Below the pieces are notes generated by a model. That model was given only the letters and a program-made list of their open reading frames with translations, ran no database searches and had not been told where the DNA came from. Of a DNA stretch of 64,000 bases, positions 1-10,269 are shown piece after piece (within the stretch, counting starts at the first letter, position 1; every line of letters begins with the position of its first letter). Made by a program: the position numbers and the translations under genes. The stretch comes from Mycolicibacterium sphagni (GTDB taxonomy: Bacteria; Actinomycetota; Actinomycetes; Mycobacteriales; Mycobacteriaceae): NCBI RefSeq assembly GCF_013337765.1, contig NZ_VBSB01000009.1, forward strand, positions 62,001 through 126,000, written 5' to 3'.

Positions 1-1411
1 CGATCAACCCGTAGACGACATGCACGCCGGCATCTTCCAGTGTGCGGGCCCATTTGATGTTGGCCTGTTCGTCGAAGCGCGCTTTCAGTTCGACGAGGGC
101 GACCACCTGCTTGCCGGCCTGCGCTGCGTCGATGAGCGCGTTGACGATCGGGGAGTCACCGGAGGTCCGGTACAGCGTCTGCTTGATAGCCAACACATTC
201 GGGTCGGCTGCCGCCTGCTCGATGAAGCGCTGCACACTCGTGGAGAACGAATCGTAGGGATGGTGCAAGAAGACATCGCCATCTCGGAGCGTCGAAAAAA
301 TGCTCTTGGGTGTCTCGCGTTCGGCGAAGGCCGGATGGGTGGCCGGCACGAACGGCCGGTCCTTGAGCGCCGGGCGGTCGACGCCGTACACCTGCCACAG
401 CGACGAAAGGTCAAGCAGCCCCGGCACCTGCACCACGTCACCGGGGTGAACGTCGAGCTCACGCAAGAGGAGTCCGAGCATGTGCTCGGTCATATCGTCG
501 GCCACCTCGAGGCGCACCGGCGAGCCGAATCGGCGCCGTGCCAATTCACGTTCCAGCGCCTGCAGCAGATCTTCGTCGCGGTCTTCCTCGACCTGCATGT
601 CGGCGTTGCGAGTGATGCGGAAGACGTGGTGCTCGACGATCTCCATCCCGGGGAACAACACCGGCAGGAACGCGGCGATGAGTTCCTCGGTCGGCAGGAA
701 CCGGACGACATCGCCGTCACCGTCGGTGCCCTTGAGTTCGACGAACCGGTCGACGTTGTCGGGAACCTTGATCCGGGCGAAGTGCTCGCCGCCATCGTCG
801 GGGGACTTGACGGTGATCGCCAGGTTCAGGCTCAGGCCGCTGACGAACGGGAACGGGTGCGCGGGGTCGACGGCGAGCGGGGTGAGAACCGGGAACACCT
901 GCTCGTGGAAGTACGTCGAGAGCTCACTACGCTCGGCGTCGGTGAGCTCGGCCCACGTGACGATGCGGATGCCTTCTTCGGCCAGCGCGGGCCGCACCGA
1001 CTCGATGAAGACCTCGGCTTGGCGCAACGAGATCTGCCGGGTGCGCTCGCCGATGCGGCGCAGCTGTTCGCGCGGCGAGAGCCCGTCGGCCGAACGCACC
1101 GAGAGTCCCATCTCGTCGCGGCGTTTCAGCCCGGCCACCCGGACCATGTAGAACTCGTCGAGATTGGAGGCGAAGATCGCCAGGAACTTCGCCCGCTCCA
1201 GCAAGGCCAGCGAGGTATCGGCCGCGAGCGCCAACACCCGGGCATTGAAATCCAGCCAGCTCAGTTCGCGATTGAGGTAACGATTCTCGGGCAGCTCATT
1301 GTCGACCGCGGTGTCCGTGGCCGCGGGCGGGGCCTCCGGCGCCTCACCGGGCTGCCAGTTGTCATCCGTGGATCGGGCATCGGTTTCGGTCTCGGTCACA
1401 GTCCCGATCAT
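1..1411 (-). CDS. ppk1: Polyphosphate kinase 1, N-terminal part (cut by window edge)
   Basis: PPK1 makes polyphosphate reversibly from ATP and supports phosphate storage and the stringent response. The minus-strand reading frame is open for 470 codons and runs off the left edge. After a variable acidic N-terminus it shows the conserved blocks [47 protein letters not shown] and the [20 protein letters not shown] region. The frame leaves the window at HVVYGLI, just before the expected GLKTHCK block with the autophosphorylated histidine, so the catalytic centre cannot be checked. The ATG at 1411 follows a GATGGGGG stretch. A GTG at 1399 (reading VTETETD) is an equally good alternative. The next gene on this strand is fbiD, which lies upstream. 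Identity is secure. Confidence 0.95.
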   Translation of the reverse strand, partial: MIGTVTETETDARSTDDNWQPGEAPEAPPAATDTAVDNELPENRYLNRELSWLDFNARVLALAADTSLALLERAKFLAIFASNLDEFYMVRVAGLKRRDEMGLSVRSADGLSPREQLRRIGERTRQISLRQAEVFIESVRPALAEEGIRIVTWAELTDAERSELSTYFHEQVFPVLTPLAVDPAHPFPFVSGLSLNLAITVKSPDDGGEHFARIKVPDNVDRFVELKGTDGDGDVVRFLPTEELIAAFLPVLFPGMEIVEHHVFRITRNADMQVEEDRDEDLLQALERELARRRFGSPVRLEVADDMTEHMLGLLLRELDVHPGDVVQVPGLLDLSSLWQVYGVDRPALKDRPFVPATHPAFAERETPKSIFSTLRDGDVFLHHPYDSFSTSVQRFIEQAAADPNVLAIKQTLYRTSGDSPIVNALIDAAQAGKQVVALVELKARFDEQANIKWARTLEDAGVHVVYGLI

Positions 1412-1478
1412 CCCCCATCGAGAGAGTGCTTGGACCGCAGCGGTCGAAAGTCGAAAGCCGTTCAGGCGTTGTTAACCG

Positions 1479-2191
<713 letters not shown>

Positions 2192-2198
2192 AATGACC

Positions 2199-3209
2199 AT
2201 GACCAGCACGGTGGGCACCGCGGCGGTGATGGGCGCCGGCGCCTGGGGAACCGCACTGGCCAAGGTGTTGGCCGAGGCCGGGTCCGAGGTCCGGTTGTGG
2301 GCGCGCCGCGCGGAGGTGGCCGATGAGATCAACGCCACACATATCAACACTCCTTATCTACCGGGCATCAAGCTGCCGGGCGCGATCCGCGCAACCACGG
2401 ATGCGGCTGAAGCGCTCGACGGACTGACCACCGTGCTGCTGGCCGTCCCCTCGCAGACCTTGCGTGTCAACCTCGAAGGGTGGCGTGGCCTGATCGCCGA
2501 CGGCGCAACCCTGGTCAGCCTCGCCAAAGGCATCGAGTTGGGCAGCCTGATGCGGATGAGCCAGGTGATCGTGCAGGTCACCGGCGTCGACCCCAGCCAG
2601 GTGGCCGTCGTCTCCGGTCCCAACCTGGCCGACGAGATCGCCGAGGAACAACCTGCAGCAACCGTGGTGGCCTGCACCGATTCTGGTCGCGCGGTCGCGC
2701 TGCAGCGCGCACTGAGCACCGGATACTTCCGGCCGTATACCAACGCCGACGTGATCGGCACCGAGATCGGTGGGGCCTGCAAGAACGTCATTGCGCTGGC
2801 CTGCGGCATGGCGGCGGGGGTGGGACTGGGGGAGAACACCGCGGCCGCGATCATCACCCGCGGGCTGGCCGAGATCATGCGGTTGGGAATCGCGGTCGGC
2901 GCCAAAACGGCGACGCTGGCCGGTCTTGCCGGCGTGGGCGATCTGGTCGCGACCTGCACGTCGAGCCATTCGCGCAATCGCAGTTTCGGCGAACGCCTCG
3001 GCCGGGGCGGGACGATGGAGGCGGCTCAGCTGGCCGCAGGCGGCCACGTCGCCGAAGGTGTCGCGTCTTGCGAATCGATCCTGGCGCTGGCGTCCAGCTA
3101 CGACGTCGAGATGCCGCTCACCGATGCGGTCCACCGGGTGTGTCACAAGGGACTGTCGGTCGACCAGGCGGTGGCACTGCTGCTGGGCCGCAGTATCAAG
3201 CCGGAGTGA
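2199..3209 (+). CDS. gpsA: Glycerol-3-phosphate dehydrogenase [NAD(P)+]
   Basis: It reduces dihydroxyacetone phosphate to sn-glycerol 3-phosphate for phospholipid synthesis. The 336-residue cytosolic enzyme opens with the Rossmann loop [11 protein letters not shown]. It has the family blocks [25 protein letters not shown] (catalytic Lys near residue 195), [27 protein letters not shown] and [12 protein letters not shown]. Two in-frame ATGs lie 6 nt apart. The second (2199) was chosen because of the -10 box spacing and because the M. tuberculosis homologue GpdA2 starts at that position relative to its Rossmann loop. The PLP enzyme follows after 8 nt, suggesting one transcript. Confidence 0.96.
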   Translation: MTSTVGTAAVMGAGAWGTALAKVLAEAGSEVRLWARRAEVADEINATHINTPYLPGIKLPGAIRATTDAAEALDGLTTVLLAVPSQTLRVNLEGWRGLIADGATLVSLAKGIELGSLMRMSQVIVQVTGVDPSQVAVVSGPNLADEIAEEQPAATVVACTDSGRAVALQRALSTGYFRPYTNADVIGTEIGGACKNVIALACGMAAGVGLGENTAAAIITRGLAEIMRLGIAVGAKTATLAGLAGVGDLVATCTSSHSRNRSFGERLGRGGTMEAAQLAAGGHVAEGVASCESILALASSYDVEMPLTDAVHRVCHKGLSVDQAVALLLGRSIKPE

Positions 3210-3217
3210 CACCGAAG

Positions 3218-4324
3218 ATGAGCGATCGTTACGGAGATTCCACTCGCGCTGTCAAAGCGGTGAGTTCCCAGCCGATTCCGGGTGATCCGGTCGGGCCTGG
3301 CCCCGTGCTCGCGTCGGCGTTCCACCTGTCCGATGACGAGGGCAGCGAGGCCAACACCTATGGCCGCGGCTCCAATCCGACCTGGAGCCAACTCGAGTCG
3401 GCGCTGGCCCAGCTCGAAGGCGCCACCACCGCGCTGACCTTCGGGTCGGGGATGGCGGCTATCACCGCTGCGCTGCGGGTGACGGCCAAACCCGGTTCGG
3501 TGCTGGTTGTTCCGGCCGACGGTTACTACCAGGTGCGCCGCTATGCCGCTGAAAGTCTTGTACCGCTTGGTATTACGGTCCGCGGGGTGACCGCCGAGCA
3601 GATCTATCGGGCCGCTGAGGACGCCGACGTCGTGCTGGCCGAGACCCCGACGAACCCGGCGCTGGACGTGGTGGATCTGCACCGGCTGGCACAGATCTGC
3701 CACGCGCGTGGGGCGCGGCTGCTGGTCGACAACACCACCGCAACCCCACTCGGGCAGCAACCCCTGTCGCTGGGCGCCGATCTTGTGGTCGCCAGTGCCA
3801 CCAAGGCTTTGTCCGGTCACAGTGACGTGCTGGCGGGCTACGCCGCGGGCAGCCACCCCGAATTGATGGCGGCCCTGGAGCGCGAGCGGTTGCTCGCCGG
3901 CGCGGTCCTCGGTTCGTTCGAGGCGTGGCTGGTGTTGCGGAGCCTCGGCAGCCTCGGACTGCGCTTCGAGCGGCAGTGCCAGAACGCGCTGGCGCTGGCG
4001 ACCGCCGTGGCGCGCCACCCGAAAGTCGGATCGGTGCGCTACCCGGGATTGCCCGACGACCCGTCCCATCCGTCAGCCGTCGCCCAGATGAAGCGTTTCG
4101 GTGGACTGGTGTCCCTCGAACTCGCCGACGCCGCGGCGGTGCACGCCCTGGTGCGCCACAGTGAGCTTCTGGTGGCCTCGACCAGCTTCGGCGGTATCCA
4201 CACCTCGGTGGACCGTCGCGCCCGTTGGGGCGATCCGGTGCCGGACGGTTTTGCCCGGATCTCGGCCGGTATCGAGGACACCGACGATCTGGTCGCCGAC
4301 GTCCTTTCCGCCCTGGATGCCTGA
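3218..4324 (+). CDS. Cystathionine gamma-lyase/synthase-like PLP enzyme
   Basis: This is a 368-residue member of the Cys/Met-metabolism fold-type I PLP family (cystathionine gamma-synthase, gamma-lyase, beta-lyase). Visible motifs are TYGRGSNPTWSQLE, FGSGMAAITAAL, ETPTNPALDVVD, LLVDNTTATP and the PLP-binding ASATKALSGHSD with its Schiff-base lysine. Near the end is SFGGIHTSVDRRARWG. It follows gpsA by 8 nt, so it is probably co-transcribed. M. tuberculosis has no such gene between gpsA and ddl as far as I recall. The family cannot be resolved to one substrate by eye. A C-S lyase acting on cystathionine or a related thioether is the best guess, and I see no local pathway partner. Confidence 0.85.
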   Translation: MSDRYGDSTRAVKAVSSQPIPGDPVGPGPVLASAFHLSDDEGSEANTYGRGSNPTWSQLESALAQLEGATTALTFGSGMAAITAALRVTAKPGSVLVVPADGYYQVRRYAAESLVPLGITVRGVTAEQIYRAAEDADVVLAETPTNPALDVVDLHRLAQICHARGARLLVDNTTATPLGQQPLSLGADLVVASATKALSGHSDVLAGYAAGSHPELMAALERERLLAGAVLGSFEAWLVLRSLGSLGLRFERQCQNALALATAVARHPKVGSVRYPGLPDDPSHPSAVAQMKRFGGLVSLELADAAAVHALVRHSELLVASTSFGGIHTSVDRRARWGDPVPDGFARISAGIEDTDDLVADVLSALDA

Positions 4325-4369
4325 AATACCTGTTCACGGCGTCGGATCGTGCCGATAACACCCGGGCTG

Positions 4370-4375
4370 TAGCCT
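4370..4375 (+). promoter_or_regulatory. -10 element TAGCCT for ddl
   Basis: A TANNNT hexamer ends 9 nt before the GTG start at 4385, with no Shine-Dalgarno sequence between them. This fits a leaderless or nearly leaderless ddl transcript. Confidence 0.45.
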
Positions 4376-4384
4376 CTCTAGGTT

Positions 4385-5509
4385 GTGACTTCCCGCCTGC
4401 CCTCCGACCAGTCTCGGATCCGCGTCGCTGTCATCTACGGGGGCCGCAGCTCCGAACACGCTATTTCCTGCGTCTCCGCGGGCAGCATCCTGCGCAATCT
4501 CGACCAGGAGCGCTTCGAGGTCGTCGCCGTCGGCATCACCCCGCAGGGCTCGTGGGTGCTGACCGACGGCAGCCCCGAGACGCTGGCCATCACCGACCGG
4601 CAACTGCCGGAGGTCACCGGCGAATCGGGCACCGCGCTGGCGCTGGCGGCCGATCCGCTGCGACACGGCGAGCTGGTGTCGCTGGGGCAGACCCCCGGTC
4701 AGATGCTCACGTCGGTCGATGTGGTCTTCCCGATCCTGCACGGCCCCTACGGCGAGGACGGCACCATCCAAGGTCTACTGGAATTGGCGGGCGTGCCCTA
4801 CGTGGGTGCCGGCGTGTTCGCCAGCGCGGCAGGCATGGACAAGGAATTCACCAAGAAGCTGTTGGCCGCGGCCGGACTGCCGATCGGCGACCACATTGTG
4901 CTGCGCGCACAACAGAGCGCACCGACGCTGGACGACATTGAGCGACTGGGCTTTCCGATGTTCGTCAAGCCAGCGCGTGGTGGTTCGTCGATCGGCGTGA
5001 GCCGGGTCAACAACGCCGACGAGCTTCCCGCGGCGATCGCCGATGCCCGCCGTCACGATCCGAAGGTGATCATCGAGGCTGCCATCGAAGGCCGTGAACT
5101 CGAGTGCGGCGTGCTCGAATTCCCGGACGGCTCAGTGCAAGCCAGCGCCATCGGCGAGATCCGGGTTGCCGGGGTGCTGGGCCGTGAGGATGGCTTCTAC
5201 GACTTCGCCACCAAATACCTCGACGACGGTGCCGAGCTCGACGTGCCTGCCAAGGTCGACGACGATGTGGCAGAAGAATTGCAGCGCTTGGCAATTCAGA
5301 CGTTCAAGGCGCTTGACTGCCAGGGTCTGGCCCGGGTGGACTTCTTCCTCACCGACGACGGTCCGGTGGTCAACGAGATCAACACGATGCCCGGCTTCAC
5401 GACGATCTCGATGTACCCCCGGATGTGGGCCGCCAGCGGCATCGACTATCCGACGCTGGTGAGCACCATGGTCGAGACCGCGCTGGCCCGCGGCACCGGT
5501 CTGCGCTGA
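4385..5509 (+). CDS. ddl: D-alanine-D-alanine ligase
   Basis: This ATP-grasp ligase makes the D-Ala-D-Ala dipeptide for peptidoglycan and is the target of D-cycloserine. The 374-residue product carries [19 protein letters not shown] at the N-terminus, [41 protein letters not shown] (ATP-binding loop), [10 protein letters not shown] and the C-terminal [18 protein letters not shown] that holds metal ligands. The GTG start lies just downstream of a -10 box. The gene converges with the DUF3515 gene on the other strand, with 1 nt between the two stop codons. Confidence 0.97.
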   Translation: MTSRLPSDQSRIRVAVIYGGRSSEHAISCVSAGSILRNLDQERFEVVAVGITPQGSWVLTDGSPETLAITDRQLPEVTGESGTALALAADPLRHGELVSLGQTPGQMLTSVDVVFPILHGPYGEDGTIQGLLELAGVPYVGAGVFASAAGMDKEFTKKLLAAAGLPIGDHIVLRAQQSAPTLDDIERLGFPMFVKPARGGSSIGVSRVNNADELPAAIADARRHDPKVIIEAAIEGRELECGVLEFPDGSVQASAIGEIRVAGVLGREDGFYDFATKYLDDGAELDVPAKVDDDVAEELQRLAIQTFKALDCQGLARVDFFLTDDGPVVNEINTMPGFTTISMYPRMWAASGIDYPTLVSTMVETALARGTGLR

Positions 5510-5510
5510 C

Positions 5511-6074
5511 TCAGCGCGCCGGGTTCGGATCGATCGGAACCGCGGGCATGGTGCGCGCGATCAGATCCGACAATGTCTGGATGGGCGCGGGCCCCGACTC
5601 TGTCGGCAGGGTGAGCGCCACGTAGACCGGGCGGTCCACGGTGACCCAGGTGCTGCGGTCGACGTCGGGATCGTCGAGCCGGAACCACTGCACTGCGTTG
5701 ACCATCTGGATGGGGGAGCCGACCACGAACTCGGCAGGCCGGTCGATCCCGCACCGCATGATGACCGGGTAGTTGTCGGCCGAGCCGCGCCACGCCGCCG
5801 CCCCCGGTGGCACCGGGTCTGCCGCGGCCACCCGGTGGAATTCACCGAGGTCGGCGGGCAGTGCGTCGAGCAGCGATGTGCATGTCGAGGAATCGGCCTT
5901 GGGCGCCGGTACCGATGCGATGACCACCGGCTGGACCGGCGCCTGGCGGGTGGCGGCGATACCGAGGACGGCGCCGATCGAGACGACTCCCACCACCACA
6001 CCTGCGATCAGCAGGGCGCGGGGCGGACCGTCCGGAGTGCTTTCTTCGGTGGCGGCGGCAGGCTCAGTCGGCAT
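5511..6074 (-). CDS. DUF3515 membrane-anchored protein (Rv2980-like)
   Basis: This 187-residue actinobacterial protein has no known function. After a short Ala/Glu/Pro-rich cytoplasmic tail it has one hydrophobic helix (about residues 20-42, LLIAGVVVGVVSIGAVLGIA). The remainder is an extracytoplasmic domain with two cysteines that could pair (in STCTSLLDAL and IMRCGID). The family blocks LDALPADLGEFHR, WVTVDRPVYVAL and the C-terminal IPIDPNPAR-like end are recognisable. The start overlaps the end of the upstream AsnC-type gene by 11 nt, so the two are translationally coupled. It converges with ddl. Confidence 0.85.
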   Translation of the reverse strand: MPTEPAAATEESTPDGPPRALLIAGVVVGVVSIGAVLGIAATRQAPVQPVVIASVPAPKADSSTCTSLLDALPADLGEFHRVAAADPVPPGAAAWRGSADNYPVIMRCGIDRPAEFVVGSPIQMVNAVQWFRLDDPDVDRSTWVTVDRPVYVALTLPTESGPAPIQTLSDLIARTMPAVPIDPNPAR

Positions 6075-6300
6075 CGGCGATGGGGCAGGTCAGGGTCCGG
6101 GTGATCCCGGTGATCTGCTGAATGCTGGGCACGATGGTGGCGGTGAGGTCGTCTTCGCTGGCGGAGCCGACCCGCACCACCACGTCGTACGGTCCGGTCA
6201 CATATTCCGACGACAGCACACCGGGCAGCGCGGCAACCTGCTTGGCGACGACCTCGGCGCGGCCGACCTCGGTCTGGATCAGCATGTAGGCCTCAACCAC
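6064..6300 (-). CDS. Stand-alone Lrp/AsnC ligand-binding (RAM) domain protein
   Basis: The 78-residue product is a complete Lrp/AsnC C-terminal alpha/beta effector domain with no DNA-binding helix-turn-helix. It has AYMLIQTEVGRAEVVAKQV, the central GPYDVVVRV and the terminal ITGITRTLTCPIA. Such domains bind amino acids and oligomerise. Whether it modulates another Lrp protein here is unknown. The GTG at 6300 was chosen because GAGGAGGCGAC sits just upstream. An open frame extends further upstream but is not protein-like. It overlaps the downstream DUF3515 gene. Confidence 0.85.
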   Translation of the reverse strand: MVEAYMLIQTEVGRAEVVAKQVAALPGVLSSEYVTGPYDVVVRVGSASEDDLTATIVPSIQQITGITRTLTCPIADAD

Positions 6301-6345
6301 CCGTCGCCTCCTCGTCTCAATGTTCGCCGGTATGCGGTGCCGCCC

Positions 6346-6351
6346 TAGACT
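6346..6351 (+). promoter_or_regulatory. Candidate -10 element TAGACT for thiL
   Basis: TAGACT lies 78 nt upstream of the thiL start, with TTCGCC 17 nt before it as a weak -35. It would give a leader of about 70 nt that contains the AGGAGGGGAGG ribosome binding site. Confidence 0.35.
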
Positions 6352-6429
6352 GACGGGTTCGAGGCCGGCAGGGAAAACGTACCGCAGGTTGCCGCACCGA
6401 TCAGCGTGTGCGACAGGAGGGGAGGCGCC

Positions 6430-7386
6430 GTGACCGACTCCGGTGAACCCACCCTGCACGAGCTGGGCGAGTTCGGAATGATCGACCGGCTGGTGTCGGG
6501 TCGACGTCAACCCGCCGGCGTCAGCGTAGGGCCCGGTGACGATGCGGCCGTGGTGAGCACGCCCGATGGGCGGATCGTCGTCAGCACCGACATGCTGGTG
6601 GAAGGGCGGCATTTTCGGCTGGATTGGTCGGCACCCCATGACGTCGGCCGAAAGGCCATCGCGCAGAACGCTGCCGATATCGAGTCGATGGGCGCGCGCT
6701 GCAGCTCATTCGTCGTCGGGTTCGGTGCACCGCCGGATACCGCCGTGCCCCGGGTGCAGGAGCTCTCCGACGGAATGTGGCAGGAGGCATCGGCATTGGG
6801 CGCCGGAATCGTCGGCGGTGATCTGGTGGCCAGCCCGCAGTGGGTCGTGTCGGTGACCGCACTGGGTGATCTCGGTGGGCGTGCACCGGTGCTGCGCAGC
6901 GGCGCACGCGCGGGATCGGTGGTTGCCGTCGCCGGCGAGCTTGGGCGCTCTGCAGCCGGATATCTGTTGTGGCACAGGGGGATCAAGGGATTCGACGAAC
7001 TGCGCCGGTGGCATTTGGTGCCGCGTCCGCCCTATGGGCAGGGGATCGCTGCCGCGCAGGCTGGTGCGCTGGCCATGACCGACGTCTCCGACGGGCTGCT
7101 CGCCGACCTCGGGCATATCGCCGAAGCATCCGGGGTGGCTATCGATCTCGCCGCGGATGCGTTGGCGCCCGACGTGGACGCGGTCAGTGCGGCGGCCGCG
7201 GCGGCCGGTGTCGAGCCGTTGGCGCTGGTGCTCGCCGGTGGTGAAGATCACGCGCTCGTCGCGTGCTTTCCCGGTGCGGTGCCGGCGGGTTGGCGGGTGA
7301 TCGGCACGGTGGCCGACGGTGCGCCCGAGGTTCTGGTGGGCGGGCGGCCGTGGACCGGGCCGGCGGGTTGGCAGTCCTTCGACTGA
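6430..7386 (+). CDS. thiL: Thiamine-monophosphate kinase
   Basis: ThiL phosphorylates thiamine monophosphate to the active cofactor thiamine diphosphate. The 318-residue protein of the PurM/SelD superfamily begins [14 protein letters not shown]. It has the metal/ATP-binding GPGDDAAVV, the [11 protein letters not shown] block, [18 protein letters not shown] and [18 protein letters not shown]. The GTG at 6430 has a strong AGGAGGGGAGGC site upstream. A start at 6406 would place the ribosome binding site inside the gene. No TPP riboswitch is visible upstream. The ung gene follows after 23 bp with its own -10 box. Confidence 0.93.
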   Translation: MTDSGEPTLHELGEFGMIDRLVSGRRQPAGVSVGPGDDAAVVSTPDGRIVVSTDMLVEGRHFRLDWSAPHDVGRKAIAQNAADIESMGARCSSFVVGFGAPPDTAVPRVQELSDGMWQEASALGAGIVGGDLVASPQWVVSVTALGDLGGRAPVLRSGARAGSVVAVAGELGRSAAGYLLWHRGIKGFDELRRWHLVPRPPYGQGIAAAQAGALAMTDVSDGLLADLGHIAEASGVAIDLAADALAPDVDAVSAAAAAAGVEPLALVLAGGEDHALVACFPGAVPAGWRVIGTVADGAPEVLVGGRPWTGPAGWQSFD

Positions 7387-7396
7387 GCTCACGAGT

Positions 7397-7402
7397 TAGG
7401 TT
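7397..7402 (+). promoter_or_regulatory. -10 element TAGGTT for ung
   Basis: A TANNNT hexamer ends 7 nt before the GTG at 7410. There is no ribosome binding site in the gap, so a leaderless ung mRNA is likely. Confidence 0.45.
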
Positions 7403-7409
7403 GACGTCC

Positions 7410-8093
7410 GTGACTTCCACCGCCCGGCCGCTGACCGAACTCGTCGACGAGGGTTGGGCGCAGGCGCTGGCCCCGGTCAGCGATCAGGTCTCGCAGATGG
7501 GTCAATTCCTGCGTGCTGAGATCGCCGAGGGCCGGCGCTATCTGCCCGCCGGACCGAACGTGCTGCGCGCGTTCACCTTCCCGTTCGACGGGGTGCGGGT
7601 GCTGATCGTCGGCCAGGACCCGTACCCGACACCGGGCCACGCGGTGGGCCTGAGTTTCTCGGTGGCCCCCGACGTGCGGCCGTTGCCGCGCAGCCTGTCC
7701 AACATCTTCAGCGAATACGCCACCGACCTCGGCTACCCGCAGCCGTCCAACGGTGACCTCACGCCGTGGTCGCAGCGCGGCGTCATGCTGCTCAACAGGG
7801 TGCTGACCGTCGCACCCGGTACGCCGGCGTCGCACCGGGGCAAGGGCTGGGAAGCGGTCACCGAATGCGCCATCCGCGCACTCGTGGCCCGCGATCAGCC
7901 GATGGTGGCGATCCTGTGGGGGCGCGATGCGTCGACGCTCAAGCCGATGCTGGGCGACACCAGGTGTATCGAGTCAGCGCATCCGTCGCCGCTGTCGGCG
8001 TCACGGGGATTCTTCGGCTCGCGGCCCTTCAGCCGGGCCAACGAACTGCTGACCGGGATGGGCGCCGAGCCGATCGACTGGCGGCTGCCCTAA
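7410..8093 (+). CDS. ung: Uracil-DNA glycosylase (family 1)
   Basis: Ung removes uracil from DNA as the first step of base-excision repair. This matters in a GC-rich genome prone to cytosine deamination. The 227-residue length equals that of the M. tuberculosis enzyme. Motifs: water-activating loop [17 protein letters not shown] (about residues 68-84), ILWGRDA, and the DNA-intercalating [18 protein letters not shown] loop from about residue 191, which contains the catalytic His. The GTG start was set by homology and by the -10 box 7 nt upstream. A dispersed repeat begins directly after the stop codon. Confidence 0.97.
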   Translation: MTSTARPLTELVDEGWAQALAPVSDQVSQMGQFLRAEIAEGRRYLPAGPNVLRAFTFPFDGVRVLIVGQDPYPTPGHAVGLSFSVAPDVRPLPRSLSNIFSEYATDLGYPQPSNGDLTPWSQRGVMLLNRVLTVAPGTPASHRGKGWEAVTECAIRALVARDQPMVAILWGRDASTLKPMLGDTRCIESAHPSPLSASRGFFGSRPFSRANELLTGMGAEPIDWRLP

Positions 8094-8097
8094 GCCA

Positions 8098-8162
8098 CGC
8101 CGAGATCGACGTTCTGCAGGGATCTACTCGAACTTCTCCGGCAAAACGTCGGTTTGGGTGCG
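8098..8162. repeat. Interspersed repeat type 2, copy 1 (about 64 bp)
   Basis: This begins GCCGAGATCGACGTT just after the ung stop and ends near GTCGGTTTGGGTGC. It aligns without gaps over about 64 positions to the copy at 26424-26488. The blocks GCCGAGATCGACGTT, GATCTACTCG and GTCGGTTTGGG are identical. Both copies carry near-inverted ends (GCCGAGA and TCTCcGGC here), so a hairpin can form. Confidence 0.8.
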
Positions 8163-8170
8163 GGGGCCAA

Positions 8171-8365
8171 TTAGCCGCGGGTGACCTTGCCGGCCTTCAG
8201 GCAGGAGGTGCAGACGTTGATGCGCTGCTTGTTGCCGCCGGGACGGCTCACAGCGTGCACGGTCTGAATGTTCGGGTTCCAGCGACGGCTGGTCCGGCGA
8301 TGGGAATGCGACACCGACTTGCCGAAGCCGGGGCCCTTTCCGCAGACGTCGCACACGGCAGCCAT
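8171..8365 (-). CDS. rpmB: 50S ribosomal protein L28, zinc-binding (CXXC) form
   Basis: This 64-residue ribosomal protein starts [15 protein letters not shown] and ends with a second cysteine pair in [15 protein letters not shown]. The two CXXC pairs mark the zinc-containing C+ type of L28, the housekeeping form. Mycobacteria usually also carry a C- paralogue induced on zinc starvation. The [16 protein letters not shown] core is typical. AGAGGAG lies upstream of the ATG as ribosome binding site. Confidence 0.96.
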   Translation of the reverse strand: MAAVCDVCGKGPGFGKSVSHSHRRTSRRWNPNIQTVHAVSRPGGNKQRINVCTSCLKAGKVTRG

Positions 8366-8433
8366 GTAGAACTCCTCTATCGAACGTGTTCCTGGGGGCC
8401 AACAACCGAAACGGGTGACCCGACAACCTGACT

Positions 8434-8463
8434 AGGATAGCCGTCCGGTGAACCGAACGCCAA
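8434..8463 (-). promoter_or_regulatory. rpmB promoter (TTGGCG, 18 nt, TATCCT)
   Basis: On the minus strand a -35 box TTGGCG (8458-8463) and a -10 box TATCCT (8434-8439) are separated by 18 nt. They lie about 70 nt upstream of the rpmB start. Confidence 0.5.
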
Positions 8464-8608
8464 AATGCGTCGCTACGTCCACTCCGGAAGGCCGCCAAAA
8501 GGGCTCTGAACTGGTCCGATAGCAACGGTGACATCGAACTGTCCGGCGGACTGGATAGGCTGTCGCGACGGAGCCGTGTGGTGTGTCAGGGATCGCGAGG
8601 AGGTGCCG

Positions 8609-10267
8609 ATGCCGGACCGGCGGCTGGACGCATCGGCCCTGCGCGATTGGGCTCACACCGCCGTCGGCGACCTGATCACCCACACCGACGAGATCAACCG
8701 GCTCAACGTATTCCCGGTGGCCGACGCCGACACCGGCACGAACCTGCTGTTCACCATGCGCGCGGCGCTGGACGCGACGAAATCGGCAGAGGGTTCGGGT
8801 GACGTCAGCCTGATGGCCGCCACCCTGTCCGAAGGTGCGTTGCACGGCGCCCGCGGCAACTCCGGCGTGATCCTGTCGCAGATCCTGCGTGGCCTGGCCG
8901 ACGTGACGGCATCAGCGGCCGAGGACACCGACGGTTCGCTGGCCGATATCGACGCTGTCCTGCTCGGGGCCGCGCTGCGGCACGCCGTCGGGCTGGTGGT
9001 CTCGTCGATGGGCGGCCAGCTGGTGGCCGGCACCATCGTGTCGGTGCTGCAGGCCGTCGCCGAAGCGATCCAGCACTGCGCGGCCGACGGCGCGGGCCTG
9101 GCCGAGGCGCTGACCGCAGGAGGCGAGGCGGGAGTCGCGGCCCTGGATCGCACACCCGATCAGCTCGACGCGCTCGCCGAGGCGGGTGTGGTCGACGCCG
9201 GCGGGCGCGGCTTCCTGGTCCTCATCGATGCGCTGACCGCCACCGTCACCGGACATGCGCCCCATCGAGATACCTACGAACCGGGGCCGCCGCGACTGGA
9301 GCATGGTGGCCACCGCACTCAGGTCCAATGCCCACCGCAATTCGAGGTGATGTACCTGCTCGCGGACTGTGACGCCGCCGCCCTCGATCCGCTGCGCACC
9401 CGGTTGGAGCAGCTCGGCGATTCGGTGGCGATCGCCGCCTCAGCGGATGCGGATCGCCACTCGATCCACGTCCACACCGACGACGCCGGCGCCGCGGTGG
9501 AAGCCGGACTGGCAGCCGGTGTGGTGAGCCACATTCAGATCTCGGTGTTGAGCGCGGGCCCGGCGCGGGTCTCGCCCGGCAGCTGGAGTCGCGACCGCGC
9601 GGTGCTGGCCGTCGTCGACGGCGATGGCGCCGCGGAGCTTTTCGACCAGGAGGGCGCTTGTGTGCTGCGTCCGGCCGCCGGGCTGGCCGACCCGGCCAAC
9701 GGCATCACCGCCCGCGAACTCGTGCGCGCGCTCGTCGACACCGGGGCCGCCCAGGTGCTGGTGCTGCCCAACGGTTATGTGGCGGCCGAGGAGCTGGTCT
9801 CGGGCTGCACGGCCGGAATCGGTTGGGGTATCGACGTTGTCGCGTTGCCCACCGGATCGATGGTGCAGGGCCTGGCCGCACTTGCCGTCCACGACCCGGC
9901 CCGCCACGCCGTCGATGACGGCTTCTCGATGGCCAGAGCGGCAGCCGCCGCCCGGCACGGTTCGGTGCGCACCGCAACCGAGCAGGCGCTGACGTGGGCC
10001 GGGACGTGCGAACCCGGTGACGGGCTCGGCATCGCCGGCGACGAGGTGCTGGTGGTCGCCGACGATGTGACCGGCGCCGCGACCGGGTTGATCGACCTGC
10101 TGCTGGTCGCGGGCGGTGAGTTGGTGACCGTGCTGATCGGCGACGGCACCGATTCCGCCGTCGCCGATGCACTGGCCGACCACATCCACCGCCGTCATCC
10201 GGGTATCGAATTCGCCACCTATGCCACCGGCCACCGCGGCGACGCACTGCTGATCGGGGTGGAGTAA
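8609..10267 (+). CDS. DAK/FakA-like kinase family protein (Rv2974c-like)
   Basis: This 552-residue protein has an N-terminal DhaL-type nucleotide-binding domain (about residues 10-200) with NVFPVADADTGTNLLFT (three metal-binding Asp) and ARGNSGVILSQILRG. A middle FakA-type domain and a C-terminal DegV-like part with LVLPNGYVAAEEL follow. In Firmicutes such proteins are fatty-acid kinase subunits (FakA). Mycobacterial substrates are not established. GAGGAGGTGCCG is the ribosome binding site for the ATG at 8609. It is followed by recG after 2 nt, the same pairing seen in many bacteria. As I recall, M. tuberculosis annotates this as two pieces (Rv2975c and Rv2974c); here it is one intact frame. 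Confidence 0.85.
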   Translation: MPDRRLDASALRDWAHTAVGDLITHTDEINRLNVFPVADADTGTNLLFTMRAALDATKSAEGSGDVSLMAATLSEGALHGARGNSGVILSQILRGLADVTASAAEDTDGSLADIDAVLLGAALRHAVGLVVSSMGGQLVAGTIVSVLQAVAEAIQHCAADGAGLAEALTAGGEAGVAALDRTPDQLDALAEAGVVDAGGRGFLVLIDALTATVTGHAPHRDTYEPGPPRLEHGGHRTQVQCPPQFEVMYLLADCDAAALDPLRTRLEQLGDSVAIAASADADRHSIHVHTDDAGAAVEAGLAAGVVSHIQISVLSAGPARVSPGSWSRDRAVLAVVDGDGAAELFDQEGACVLRPAAGLADPANGITARELVRALVDTGAAQVLVLPNGYVAAEELVSGCTAGIGWGIDVVALPTGSMVQGLAALAVHDPARHAVDDGFSMARAAAAARHGSVRTATEQALTWAGTCEPGDGLGIAGDEVLVVADDVTGAATGLIDLLLVAGGELVTVLIGDGTDSAVADALADHIHRRHPGIEFATYATGHRGDALLIGVE

Positions 10268-10269
10268 CT

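Noticed and set aside
6352..6429. TPP riboswitch before thiL
   Set aside because: The leader is under 80 nt and lacks the conserved THI-box sequences.
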